Positions 15,876 to 23,122 of a stretch of DNA of 64,000 nt are shown in pieces; within the stretch, counting starts at the first letter, position 1, and each line of letters starts with the position of its first letter. Below the pieces are notes generated by a model, which did not search any database, was not told the origin of the DNA, and saw only the letters and a list, made by a program, of their open reading frames with translations. The stretch covers positions 1 to 64,000 of the forward strand of contig ONFR01000004.1 of NCBI GenBank assembly GCA_900317125.1, written 5' to 3'. The stretch comes from an uncultured Bacteroidales bacterium (GTDB taxonomy: Bacteria > Bacteroidota > Bacteroidia > Bacteroidales > P3). Position numbers and translations under genes: made by a program.

Positions 15876-17927
15876 TTACCAGAGCTGAGCACGGAGTTCA
15901 GGAGCGAGGTACATGGCGCAACCGGGCTGGATGCCGAAAGCTTCGAGGAACTCGGTGATATGCGGCAAAGTGGCGTTCACACGGTTCTCGGCCAGGCTGT
16001 GGACATCGGCAGCCGTAAGCTGCAGTTTAGCCTCCTCGCGGATATTGCTGGCCCATACACCGGCATAGGCCAAGAAGAATCGCTGGGCGGGGGTGAAACC
16101 ATCCATTTCCTTGTCGTTGACCTGGCGCTTGGCAAGCGCATTCTGCATGGCTTGATAGCTGATGTGCAGACCACCGTTGTCGGCGATGTTCTCACCAAGA
16201 GTGAGCTGGCCATTGGCATAGGTAAGAGGATTGTCACTGACTTTAACCTTGTTGAACCAATCGACAAGCACCTGGGCGTTGGCCTTGAAGCGGACGGTAT
16301 CCTCGTCCTCCCACCAGTCGTTCAGGTTGCCGTCCTTATCATAGTGACGGCCTTGGTCGTCGAAGCCATGGGTCATCTCATGTCCAATGACAACTCCGAT
16401 AGCACCATAGTTGAAGGCATCGTCGGCATTCATGTCGAAGAAGGGTTTCTGCAGAATACCTGCCGGGAAGCAAATCTCGTTGGTAGTGGGGTTATAGTAA
16501 GCGTTAACCGTCTGGGGAGTCATGCCCCACTCGGTCTTGTCGACGGGCTTGTCAATCTTGGACACCATGTAGGCGATGTCGAACTGATTGCTCCGAACCA
16601 CATTGGCGAAGTAGCTGTCCTTCTTGATTTCAAGCCCGCTGTAGTCTCTCCACTTGTCGGGATAACCTACTTTTACCATGATTGTGGAGAGTTTCTCGAT
16701 AGCGCGCTTTTTCGTATTCTCACTCATCCATTTGGCATCATGGATACGCATAGCAAAAGCCTCTTTCAGGTTGTTGACCATCTCGACCATGCGGTGCTTG
16801 GCTTCCGGGGGGAAGAAACGGGCCACATAGAGTTCACCAAGTGCTTCGCCCATGGCACCGTCAACAGTACTGGTGACGCGTTTCCAACGGGGACGCAGCT
16901 GCTCAGCACCACTCAGGGTGCGACCGTAGAAGTCGAAATTGGTGTTGACGAAGTTACTGCTCAGATAAGGTGCAGCAGTGTTGATGACATTCCAGGCATA
17001 ATAGGCCTTAACGGCATCAAGGCTTTTGGGCTCATTCAGCACCTTGCCCACCTCGCTGAAGTATTCGGGCTGGCACATGTTGAAACTGGTGAGCTTGGGA
17101 AGACCGATCTCTGAGAAATAGGTCTTGAGGTCGATGCCAGCGGCACGCACGGCTGCAGTGTCGAAGTTCATCTTGTTGAAGGTCTTGAAGGGGTCACGGT
17201 TTTCCTCGTTGGAGTATTGGGACTTGGCCAAACGGGTTTCAAGGTCCATAACCATTTTGGCGAGCTGGGCAGGGGTCTTGCCACTGATTTTGTCATAACC
17301 TGCATTGGCAAATTGGGCTTTCATCAAGGCGATATAAGCCTTGCGCAGCTCAGGTTCGCGGCCCTTGCTTTCCAAGTAGTAGTCACGCTCACCCATGCCT
17401 ATGCCGGACTGGTAGAGCCAAGCGATGCACTGGTTGGCATCGTTAGCATCAGCCTCGTTGAAGAGGGCGAAGAATGGATTGATGCCTATACCGTGCAGAC
17501 GGCGCATCTCGGGCTGAAGTTCATCAACACTCTTGATAGCGGCAATTTCGTTCAAGTAAGGCATGATGGGTTCGGCACCCTGTTTCTCGATAGTGGCAGT
17601 GTCCATACCCACAGAATAGAGAGTGGCAATCTTGTCGCCATAGCTGCCGGGGTCGTTTTTGGTGTTGACGAGCGAATCAATAAGGGTACGCAACTGTTCC
17701 TGATTGGTCTCGGCCAACACATCGAAAGCGCCGTAACGGCTGTGTTCAGCATCCAGAGGATGAGCTTTCAGCCATCCACCGCAAGCGTAGTGATAGAAAT
17801 CCTCGGCAGGGTTAACTGTCGTGTCCAGGTTGTCCAGATTGACACCCGAGGTCAACTCGGTACCCTTGTTACAAGCTGTAACAGCAAAGAGCGATAGTGT
17901 CATGATTGTTAATACTGTTTTCTTCAT
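15876..17927 (-). CDS. M13 family zinc metallopeptidase lipoprotein (neprilysin/PepO-like)
   Basis: A 683-aa protein with a lipoprotein signal (MKKTVLTIMTLSLFAVTACN, Cys19), so it is anchored in an envelope membrane. The catalytic core is intact: the NAYYNPTTNEICFPAGIL substrate region, the zinc motif HEMTH in GHEMTHGFDDQGR, and the third-ligand motif GENIADNGG. M13 enzymes cut short oligopeptides. The C-terminal CAMYLAPELRAQLW is a slightly altered form of the usual C-x-V-W ending. Monocistronic, with its own terminator at 15817-15848. Confidence 0.93.
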   Translation of the reverse strand: MKKTVLTIMTLSLFAVTACNKGTELTSGVNLDNLDTTVNPAEDFYHYACGGWLKAHPLDAEHSRYGAFDVLAETNQEQLRTLIDSLVNTKNDPGSYGDKIATLYSVGMDTATIEKQGAEPIMPYLNEIAAIKSVDELQPEMRRLHGIGINPFFALFNEADANDANQCIAWLYQSGIGMGERDYYLESKGREPELRKAYIALMKAQFANAGYDKISGKTPAQLAKMVMDLETRLAKSQYSNEENRDPFKTFNKMNFDTAAVRAAGIDLKTYFSEIGLPKLTSFNMCQPEYFSEVGKVLNEPKSLDAVKAYYAWNVINTAAPYLSSNFVNTNFDFYGRTLSGAEQLRPRWKRVTSTVDGAMGEALGELYVARFFPPEAKHRMVEMVNNLKEAFAMRIHDAKWMSENTKKRAIEKLSTIMVKVGYPDKWRDYSGLEIKKDSYFANVVRSNQFDIAYMVSKIDKPVDKTEWGMTPQTVNAYYNPTTNEICFPAGILQKPFFDMNADDAFNYGAIGVVIGHEMTHGFDDQGRHYDKDGNLNDWWEDEDTVRFKANAQVLVDWFNKVKVSDNPLTYANGQLTLGENIADNGGLHISYQAMQNALAKRQVNDKEMDGFTPAQRFFLAYAGVWASNIREEAKLQLTAADVHSLAENRVNATLPHITEFLEAFGIQPGCAMYLAPELRAQLW

Positions 17928-18077
17928 TATTATTATATTGTTATTATTTTGTTATTAAAATTATTGTCAACACTTATACAACTATACAACACTCCTTTTT
18001 ATTTGTCGCTTTTCCCTATTGTTTTAACCCAAATCAATACTATTTTGTAATAAACAGAATGGCGATTTAACAATTAC

Positions 18078-18866
18078 TTACAATAAGGGCTTTAATAAAA
18101 ATCCTACACATATTGCCACAGTCATGCTTAACAAAGTACCCAACAATACATATTCCGTCAACTTGGTGTCCTTGCTTTCTTTCAAATCACCAAATCTAAA
18201 TATGGATTTTGCCGCCAATAAAAAGCCAACGCCTTCTACACAATTCATTAGAATACATGTCAAAGCAATTATTCGTTCACAATAACCTATCCATGCACCA
18301 GCATTAACGAGGGAGTCACTATCTCTATTCACGAGTGCACCATCTTTCTTTCCGTCATCATGGATTTCATTACGCCAACGCTTGGTCAAAATTGCAATCA
18401 ATATGCCCGCTGGCTTCAAAATAATCATATAGCCAATTACAAACGACCATATACGATTGTTATTAAATAATGAAATACCGCAATAACTAGTTGGCAAATT
18501 CCCATATAGCAACCAAAATAAGTATACCGAAAGGAAAATAAAGAGCAAATGAACCAGTTGATCTATCAAAAAAATAAAGGTTTCGCCCTTTGTCTGTTGG
18601 CACTTCTTCTGGCTGTAGCACCTTGTATACTCCACTTTTGCAAAATCAATTAGCATATGGGTGAACATAATAAAAATTGGCACAAACCAATTATCCCATT
18701 GTCCAAGACACAAATAAGCAATTACTCCATGAATAATTCCATGCAGAAGTAACCACATTATTCCTTCGCCACCTCTCTTGTATTTTCCGACATTGATTGC
18801 ATCAATCTGGAGAAAGAAATCAGCAATAATATGTGCCCCAACAAGCCGGAGTAAAACGTTCATCAT
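18078..18866 (-). CDS. DUF3307 family multi-spanning membrane protein
   Basis: A 262-aa inner-membrane protein. The N-terminus LLRLVGAHIIADFFLQIDAIN and the following GIMWLLLHGIIHGVIAYL and IFIMFTHMLIDFAKVEY match the DUF3307 domain (His and Asp inside membrane helices). Further helices at about 80-115, 130-160, 195-225 and the C-terminus make seven or so in total. Function is unknown. It is translationally coupled to the SatD-family gene, whose TGA overlaps the ATGATG start. I infer that the two proteins work together, with SatD as the soluble partner. Confidence 0.8.
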   Translation of the reverse strand: MMNVLLRLVGAHIIADFFLQIDAINVGKYKRGGEGIMWLLLHGIIHGVIAYLCLGQWDNWFVPIFIMFTHMLIDFAKVEYTRCYSQKKCQQTKGETFIFLIDQLVHLLFIFLSVYLFWLLYGNLPTSYCGISLFNNNRIWSFVIGYMIILKPAGILIAILTKRWRNEIHDDGKKDGALVNRDSDSLVNAGAWIGYCERIIALTCILMNCVEGVGFLLAAKSIFRFGDLKESKDTKLTEYVLLGTLLSMTVAICVGFLLKPLL

Positions 18867-19507
18867 ATCACCATTGAATTTACAACAGTCTCAAACCGGT
18901 TCAAAAAAGTCAGCAGTAAAGGGACTTTCGCCGAGTGATAAAGCCTATTCACTCTTTGGGTCGATATGCTCATTTCTTTGGCGACAATGACACTCTGAGG
19001 GGGAATCAATTCAAAAAAACGATTCGACACATATGCTTGATTTTTGGTCCAGCTTGACACTATATCATCCACAAATGGGATTTCTACCGCCAGTTCTTCA
19101 TTTAAATAGTCCGACTGTGTGATAATCGAAAGACGGGAATTCTTCATTTCATCAAGTTTCCTACCCGAAAGACGGAAAGCAATACCGTCAGAAGTACCCA
19201 CGTTGTCTCCCACATATTCCTCCATTCCGACACCAACAGACAAACGGGCATCCCATAAAAAAGAAGAATGTTCTGGCGTACCACTTATCAAACCGCTTCT
19301 AATCGATAGTGCAACTCTTGCAACGCGTGAAGCATTTGCCACCACCACTTGGAAACCATCACCCCTGAATATATCACTTGCGACTACACCTTCTCCCAAA
19401 GTATGCGATAACAACGACCTCAAGACCGATAACAATTTGGTTCTGTCATCGCCCTCAATTTTTGTAGAGTCTACAATATCACCCGTTATTACTCCAATCA
19501 ATGCCAT
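18863..19507 (-). CDS. SatD-family protein with a cyclase-like N-terminal half and a C-terminal HTH
   Basis: The 214-aa protein starts MALIGVITGDIVDST and continues with RGDGFQVVV, DARLSVGVGMEEYVG and GIAFRLSGRKLDEMK, the SatD pattern (GDI..S, GDxFQ, R.GIG.GE, G.A...AR). Asp10 and Asp50 are placed like the two metal-binding Asp residues of class III nucleotide cyclases. The N-x3-R pair of active cyclases is not clearly kept (Arg replaces Asn). The last 50 residues (SVIVAKEMSISTQRVNRLYH) look like a helix-turn-helix. SatD was named from a streptococcal acid-tolerance locus; its biochemistry is unknown. Operon with DUF3307, short-leader promoter at 19519-19548. Confidence 0.78.
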   Translation of the reverse strand: MALIGVITGDIVDSTKIEGDDRTKLLSVLRSLLSHTLGEGVVASDIFRGDGFQVVVANASRVARVALSIRSGLISGTPEHSSFLWDARLSVGVGMEEYVGDNVGTSDGIAFRLSGRKLDEMKNSRLSIITQSDYLNEELAVEIPFVDDIVSSWTKNQAYVSNRFFELIPPQSVIVAKEMSISTQRVNRLYHSAKVPLLLTFLNRFETVVNSMVI

Positions 19508-19518
19508 AAATTATTTTG

Positions 19519-19548
19519 CAAAAATACATTTTTTTTTACATATATCAA
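19519..19548 (-). promoter_or_regulatory. Promoter for the satD-DUF3307 unit with a very short leader
   Basis: On the minus strand TTG (19546-19548) and TATTTTTG (19519-19526) are 19 bp apart. Transcription would begin about five bases before the ATG at 19507, so the mRNA is almost leaderless. Confidence 0.6.
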
Positions 19549-19651
19549 TAAAAAAACATGTCGGCTCTATTCGAGCAAAACTCAATTACATCTAAATCAT
19601 TAATAAAAAGTCAAAGAAAAACATTATTTTTGTAGTTTCAAATCTAATATC

Positions 19652-20344
19652 ATGACACAAGATAACAAAAAAACAGACAGCAAGTTCAGTATCCGTTCAT
19701 TCGTCAAGCGATTGGATAAATTCGGTATTAAGACCCACAAAAAAATGCTTAGCGATGCCTTCATCGGAGCCGATTTCTCCGATAGTGCAGTACGATGGAT
19801 GCGTTTTGGCATAGGTTTCTTTTCCGACATCATCCTCTCGTTCAAGTCGTCAGTTCATCTTGACAACTACAAAGGGAACGACCGAATTGTCAATGCCTAC
19901 AAGGATGCCATCAACAACTTTCATCTGCACACCGACCGCAAGAGATACATTATGGCAGGTGTCGACCTACATACGATAGGCGATTTCTATTCCCATACCA
20001 ACTATATCGACCTCTACAGCCTCTATTCCCGTGAAAGGGGTCTCCCGATTGAAAAAAATGCCATTCCAGAGTTTTCCAAGATGATGGACCAGCAAGACTT
20101 TCTCCAGTTCGCCGATGCACAAGGCGGTTTGCGTGCCGGCACTTATGGAGTCATCAGCGACTTGATTGAAAAAATATTCAAAACCAAGCCCAAGGAGGGG
20201 TCCCACACCCTTATGAATCTTGATTCAAACAAATCTATCAACGGGGGTAAGCCTTATGCCCCTGGTGCCTCTTTCACCAAACATGAAGCCAGTGTGGCCG
20301 TAGCCACAACCGAATGCTGCAACCTGCTACAGCGGTTTTTGTGA
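19652..20344 (+). CDS. HET-C / zinc-dependent phospholipase C-like protein
   Basis: The 230-aa product has no signal peptide. Residues 103-122 (GVDLHTIGDFYSHTNYIDLY) closely resemble the core of bacterial HET-C and zinc-dependent PLC proteins, with His107, Asp111, His115 and Asn117 as possible metal ligands. Upstream, LSDAFIGADFSDSAVRWM may form part of the same helical fold. The C-terminus HEASVAVATTECCNLLQRFL is helical. HET-C homologues are linked to incompatibility and effector functions, so a membrane- or lipid-directed role is possible, but this is inference. Its start is divergent from the satD unit. A -7 box TATTTTTG lies about 25 bases upstream. Confidence 0.55.
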   Translation: MTQDNKKTDSKFSIRSFVKRLDKFGIKTHKKMLSDAFIGADFSDSAVRWMRFGIGFFSDIILSFKSSVHLDNYKGNDRIVNAYKDAINNFHLHTDRKRYIMAGVDLHTIGDFYSHTNYIDLYSLYSRERGLPIEKNAIPEFSKMMDQQDFLQFADAQGGLRAGTYGVISDLIEKIFKTKPKEGSHTLMNLDSNKSINGGKPYAPGASFTKHEASVAVATTECCNLLQRFL

Positions 20345-20352
20345 TAGTCACC

Positions 20353-20386
20353 TGAAGCGCCCCTTGTACTTCATTAGGGTGCTTCA
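20353..20386. terminator. Bidirectional hairpin between convergent genes
   Basis: TGAAGC..CCC (from 20353) pairs with GGG.GCTTCA (ending 20386) in the 46-base gap between the convergent HET-C-like and acid phosphatase genes. Confidence 0.5.
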
Positions 20387-20390
20387 TGTG

Positions 20391-21113
20391 TCATCTCTGT
20401 TTGCGAGAGAGACAGCGGAATTCTCTGTGTGCTTTTCTCAACAACCTCATAAAACGTCTGTCGGCATGCAGTCGGGCTATGGCGGCACTGGCGGCCAGTC
20501 GTCCGGCATCCACGTCGCTCTGCCAGTGATAGCCCGCTATCACACGGCTCTCGCCATACATATACCCTCGTGCCAGAATGGTGTCTGCCCTGTCGGGATT
20601 TAATTCTGTCAGTATTAGTGCCGCGCTCCAACCCTCGATTGTATGTCCCGAGGGATAAGAGCCATTGTTTCGCAACTCCTCTTCGTCCTGTGGGTAGATG
20701 GTAGGCTCCCCATAATAGACGTATGGGCGTGTACGCTTATAGAAATCTTTAGGCAGTTTCCCCACCATGTCAGCCGAAATAAGTGCCACATACAACAAAC
20801 GGAATATCGCAGGAGTTTCCTCCTTCGAGATACTCATGCCGAAAGGCTCGCTAAACTCACGGCAGATGCACTCAATGCTCCAGTCCGCATCCCTCACTGC
20901 AATGGCCAGCCGTGCCGAGTCTAACCGCTGTTCCTTGCCCCAACGGTACTGTGCCTCATCGTATGCAAAAGCATCCGATGTCCTGTCCGGTGGCGGAGGG
21001 AGGAAACGCACTGGATTGGGCATCTGCTGAGGTGTAAGCAAAGGCTGAGGTTCCTGCGAATGGGCAATCAGAGCCATCGCCAGCGATAGGATGAGAAACA
21101 GGGAACTTTTCAT
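20391..21113 (-). CDS. Class A nonspecific acid phosphatase (PAP2 superfamily)
   Basis: A 240-aa exported enzyme with a signal peptide (MKSSLFLILSLAMALIAHSQ). All three PAP2 motifs are present: K-x6-RP in KDFYKRTRP, PSGH in the class A signature GSYPSGHT, and SR-x5-H-x3-D in SRVIAGYHWQSD. Enzymes of the PhoN/PhoC type release phosphate from many organic monoesters in the periplasm through a phospho-His intermediate. The length matches the family, though the C-terminus is unusually Arg-rich. The gene appears to be alone; the HD protein gene on the same strand ends only 21 bases upstream, so cotranscription is possible. Confidence 0.9.
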   Translation of the reverse strand: MKSSLFLILSLAMALIAHSQEPQPLLTPQQMPNPVRFLPPPPDRTSDAFAYDEAQYRWGKEQRLDSARLAIAVRDADWSIECICREFSEPFGMSISKEETPAIFRLLYVALISADMVGKLPKDFYKRTRPYVYYGEPTIYPQDEEELRNNGSYPSGHTIEGWSAALILTELNPDRADTILARGYMYGESRVIAGYHWQSDVDAGRLAASAAIARLHADRRFMRLLRKAHREFRCLSRKQR

Positions 21114-21134
21114 TGGATCATTATTTTATTCTTA

Positions 21135-21971
21135 TTACAAATAGTGCTTTGGCTCAGCTCCTTCGACACAGGCGTAAAGCTCGATATACTCCTTGGCGGG
21201 GCTGGAGTTGATTTTGGGCAGCAGAACCTCCTCTATCTGAAAGAGACCAACCTCAGCCGACATCTGGACGACAATCTGGATGGGACGGTCATTACCTTTC
21301 TGAATCAGCACACGGTCGATAGAGTTGGCGGAATATTTATGTATGTCACCCATCTTTGGGACAGAGTGTATCACAATCGGCACACGTGCGCGGCCTTTGG
21401 TCATATCACAGCCATCCGCTATCAGAACGATGCCAGCCTCAATAGAATGAATCTTGCGGGTACCCATGTGACCGAGAATACCCTCCATGGCGGTGGAACG
21501 GATAACAACACGGCGCATCAAATCGCGTTCATCAGGAAAGTTTTTCAGCAGAATGCCGTCAATGATGTTATAGGCCAGAATGCCTGAGTAGAGTTCATGA
21601 TCCTGACGACCGATAGTCATGCCAAAGTCGTGACAGAATGAGGCAAGGACCACGGCTGTGACGCTGTCGTCAAATGTACCCACTTGCTCTTTCTGGAGAC
21701 TGGTGGGGATGCCGGCAGTGTACAGCAGTTTGAGCATTCGCAAAGCATTATGGCAAACCGTACGCATGTGTACTGGACCGTGATCGTTAAAGTTGAGACG
21801 GGTGATGGACACCTTGTTGGCATAGTCCTGCACGGCTTGTATTTCCTTGTTGTTGATGAGGTCGTGGATGACGTGCAGCGGCAGGTTGTCCTCCTCAGGG
21901 GTGATGTCAATAAGTTCCTGCGTCAAACGCATCAACCACTGTTCGACAGTTATTTCTTTAGGTGATTTCAT
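21135..21971 (-). CDS. HD-domain phosphohydrolase-like protein
   Basis: The ATG at 21971 gives 278 aa (MKSPKEITVEQWLMRL...). The longer frame to 22043 starts in low-complexity sequence and lacks homologous character. The metal motif of HD proteins is visible: NDHGPVHMR near residue 70 (first His), then SFCHDFGMTIGRQDHE near 115 (the HD doublet), and a later His/Asp in SIEAGIVLIADGCD. Such proteins hydrolyse phosphate esters, often of nucleotides or signalling molecules; the substrate is unknown. The C-terminal 60 residues form a separate segment (IQIVVQMSAEVGLFQIEEVL). It precedes the acid phosphatase gene on the same strand. Confidence 0.78.
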   Translation of the reverse strand: MKSPKEITVEQWLMRLTQELIDITPEEDNLPLHVIHDLINNKEIQAVQDYANKVSITRLNFNDHGPVHMRTVCHNALRMLKLLYTAGIPTSLQKEQVGTFDDSVTAVVLASFCHDFGMTIGRQDHELYSGILAYNIIDGILLKNFPDERDLMRRVVIRSTAMEGILGHMGTRKIHSIEAGIVLIADGCDMTKGRARVPIVIHSVPKMGDIHKYSANSIDRVLIQKGNDRPIQIVVQMSAEVGLFQIEEVLLPKINSSPAKEYIELYACVEGAEPKHYL

Positions 21972-22106
21972 AGTGCAAAAATACACAATTATTATCATAT
22001 CGTGAAAAAAAATACTGAAAGAAAGACATTCTCTTATTAGCATTAATCAAAATAAAGCATCACAACCTTGTCGCAACCAGCCAAGAATAGCAAGCTGCAA
22101 AAAAAG

Positions 22107-22136
22107 AAAGAGAGTACCCGTCTGGATACTCTCTTT
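22107..22136. terminator. Orphan terminator hairpin
   Basis: AAAGAGAGTA (22107-22116) pairs perfectly with TACTCTCTTT (22127-22136) with T or A runs on both sides, but no gene ends here. About 27 bases to its right is TTAGTACATTCCGCC, identical to the 3' end of groL. The rest of the gap to the higB promoter shows no intact gene. Confidence 0.6.
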
Positions 22137-22324
22137 TTGAATATTGCTCTCCGCAAGCACGCGGTTAGTACATTCCGCCAATTCAGGGGTTGTCCCCACT
22201 TCGGTCTGGAAAGATACTCACGATGAAAATGGCGAAATCTTTCCTAATCAAGTTCAACAACCCTACCGCATTCTCAACATCCTCGACATTGGCTCTAGAA
22301 ATTATATAATAATATAAATTAATT

Positions 22325-22354
22325 TTGACACATCTAATTATTTTCGTATCTTTG
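22325..22354 (+). promoter_or_regulatory. Promoter of the higBA operon
   Basis: TTG at 22325-22327 and TATCTTTG at 22347-22354 are 19 bp apart, an ideal Bacteroidota promoter. The predicted start near 22361 supports the ATG at 22381 rather than the upstream frame. Confidence 0.75.
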
Positions 22355-22380
22355 CATTGTCAAATAAAAGTATTAATGGG

Positions 22381-22677
22381 ATGAGAATTGTTTCAAAAAA
22401 GACGATAAATCAATATGTTGTAAACAACCCACAGGCGATGAGGCCTCTTGATGACTGGTATAAAAAGACAAAAGAAGCCGACTGGCACAATTTCGCCGAC
22501 ATACGCCGCACTTTCGCTACAGTGTCACAAGTGGGGAACGACCGATATGTGTTTAACATAAAAGGTAACGACTACCGCTTGGTGGTAATCATACTCTTCA
22601 CACCACACACGGTCTACATCCGCTTTATTGGAACACACGATGAATATGACAAAATCAAAGACATTCAAAACATTTGA
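22381..22677 (+). CDS. higB: HigB-type mRNA interferase toxin
   Basis: A 98-aa protein of the HigB_toxin family (PF09907). It begins MRIVSKKTINQYVVNNPQA and continues with LDDWYKKTKEADWHNFADIR, the typical body, then VFNIKGNDYRLVVII and VYIRFIGTHDEYDKI. HigB toxins cleave translated mRNA at the ribosome and are neutralised by HigA. The start at 22381 is chosen because it matches the family N-terminus and lies 20 bases after the predicted transcription start. The antitoxin gene follows after three bases. Toxin-first order is normal for this family. Confidence 0.92.
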   Translation: MRIVSKKTINQYVVNNPQAMRPLDDWYKKTKEADWHNFADIRRTFATVSQVGNDRYVFNIKGNDYRLVVIILFTPHTVYIRFIGTHDEYDKIKDIQNI

Positions 22678-22680
22678 GAT

Positions 22681-23052
22681 ATGGCACATATTAAGAACGA
22701 AGCAGCCTACGAGGCCGCAATGGCAAGAATAGAAGAACTACTTAAAGTGGTCTCGGACGATATGCCGTTGACCGACCCACGCATGGCCGAACTGGATATG
22801 CTTTCTGAACTTGTGGAAGAATACGAAGACCTCAACTATCCGTTCCCTCCGCCAGAGATGATGCTTACCGAGGCAATCAAAGAGAGCCTTCACAGAAAGA
22901 AAATGACCCAACGCGAAGCTGCCGCCCTGCTGGGCATATCTGCACCGCATTTCAGCGAGATTGTGCGCGGCAAGACAGAGCCATCTCTGCCATTAGCACG
23001 TAACATCAGCCGTAAACTTGGCATCCCCGCAGAGGTAGTGCTGGGTGTATAG
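22681..23052 (+). CDS. higA: HigA-type antitoxin, XRE family
   Basis: A 123-aa antitoxin and autorepressor. The N-terminal half is acidic and helical (EAAMARIEELLKVV and the EYEDLNYPFPPP linker), typical of Bacteroidota HigA. The C-terminal half carries a helix-turn-helix (MTQREAAALLGISAPHFSEI) followed by VRGKTEPSLPLARNISRKLGIPAEVVLGV. It binds HigB and represses the operon promoter. It is separated from higB by three bases, so the two are translated from one message. The module lies in the accessory island. Confidence 0.92.
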   Translation: MAHIKNEAAYEAAMARIEELLKVVSDDMPLTDPRMAELDMLSELVEEYEDLNYPFPPPEMMLTEAIKESLHRKKMTQREAAALLGISAPHFSEIVRGKTEPSLPLARNISRKLGIPAEVVLGV

Positions 23053-23122
23053 CACATTTGTAAACAGCTGATTTGCGGCATCGAATAATAATTCTCGACA
23101 ATTATGTGCATCGGCAGCCATA

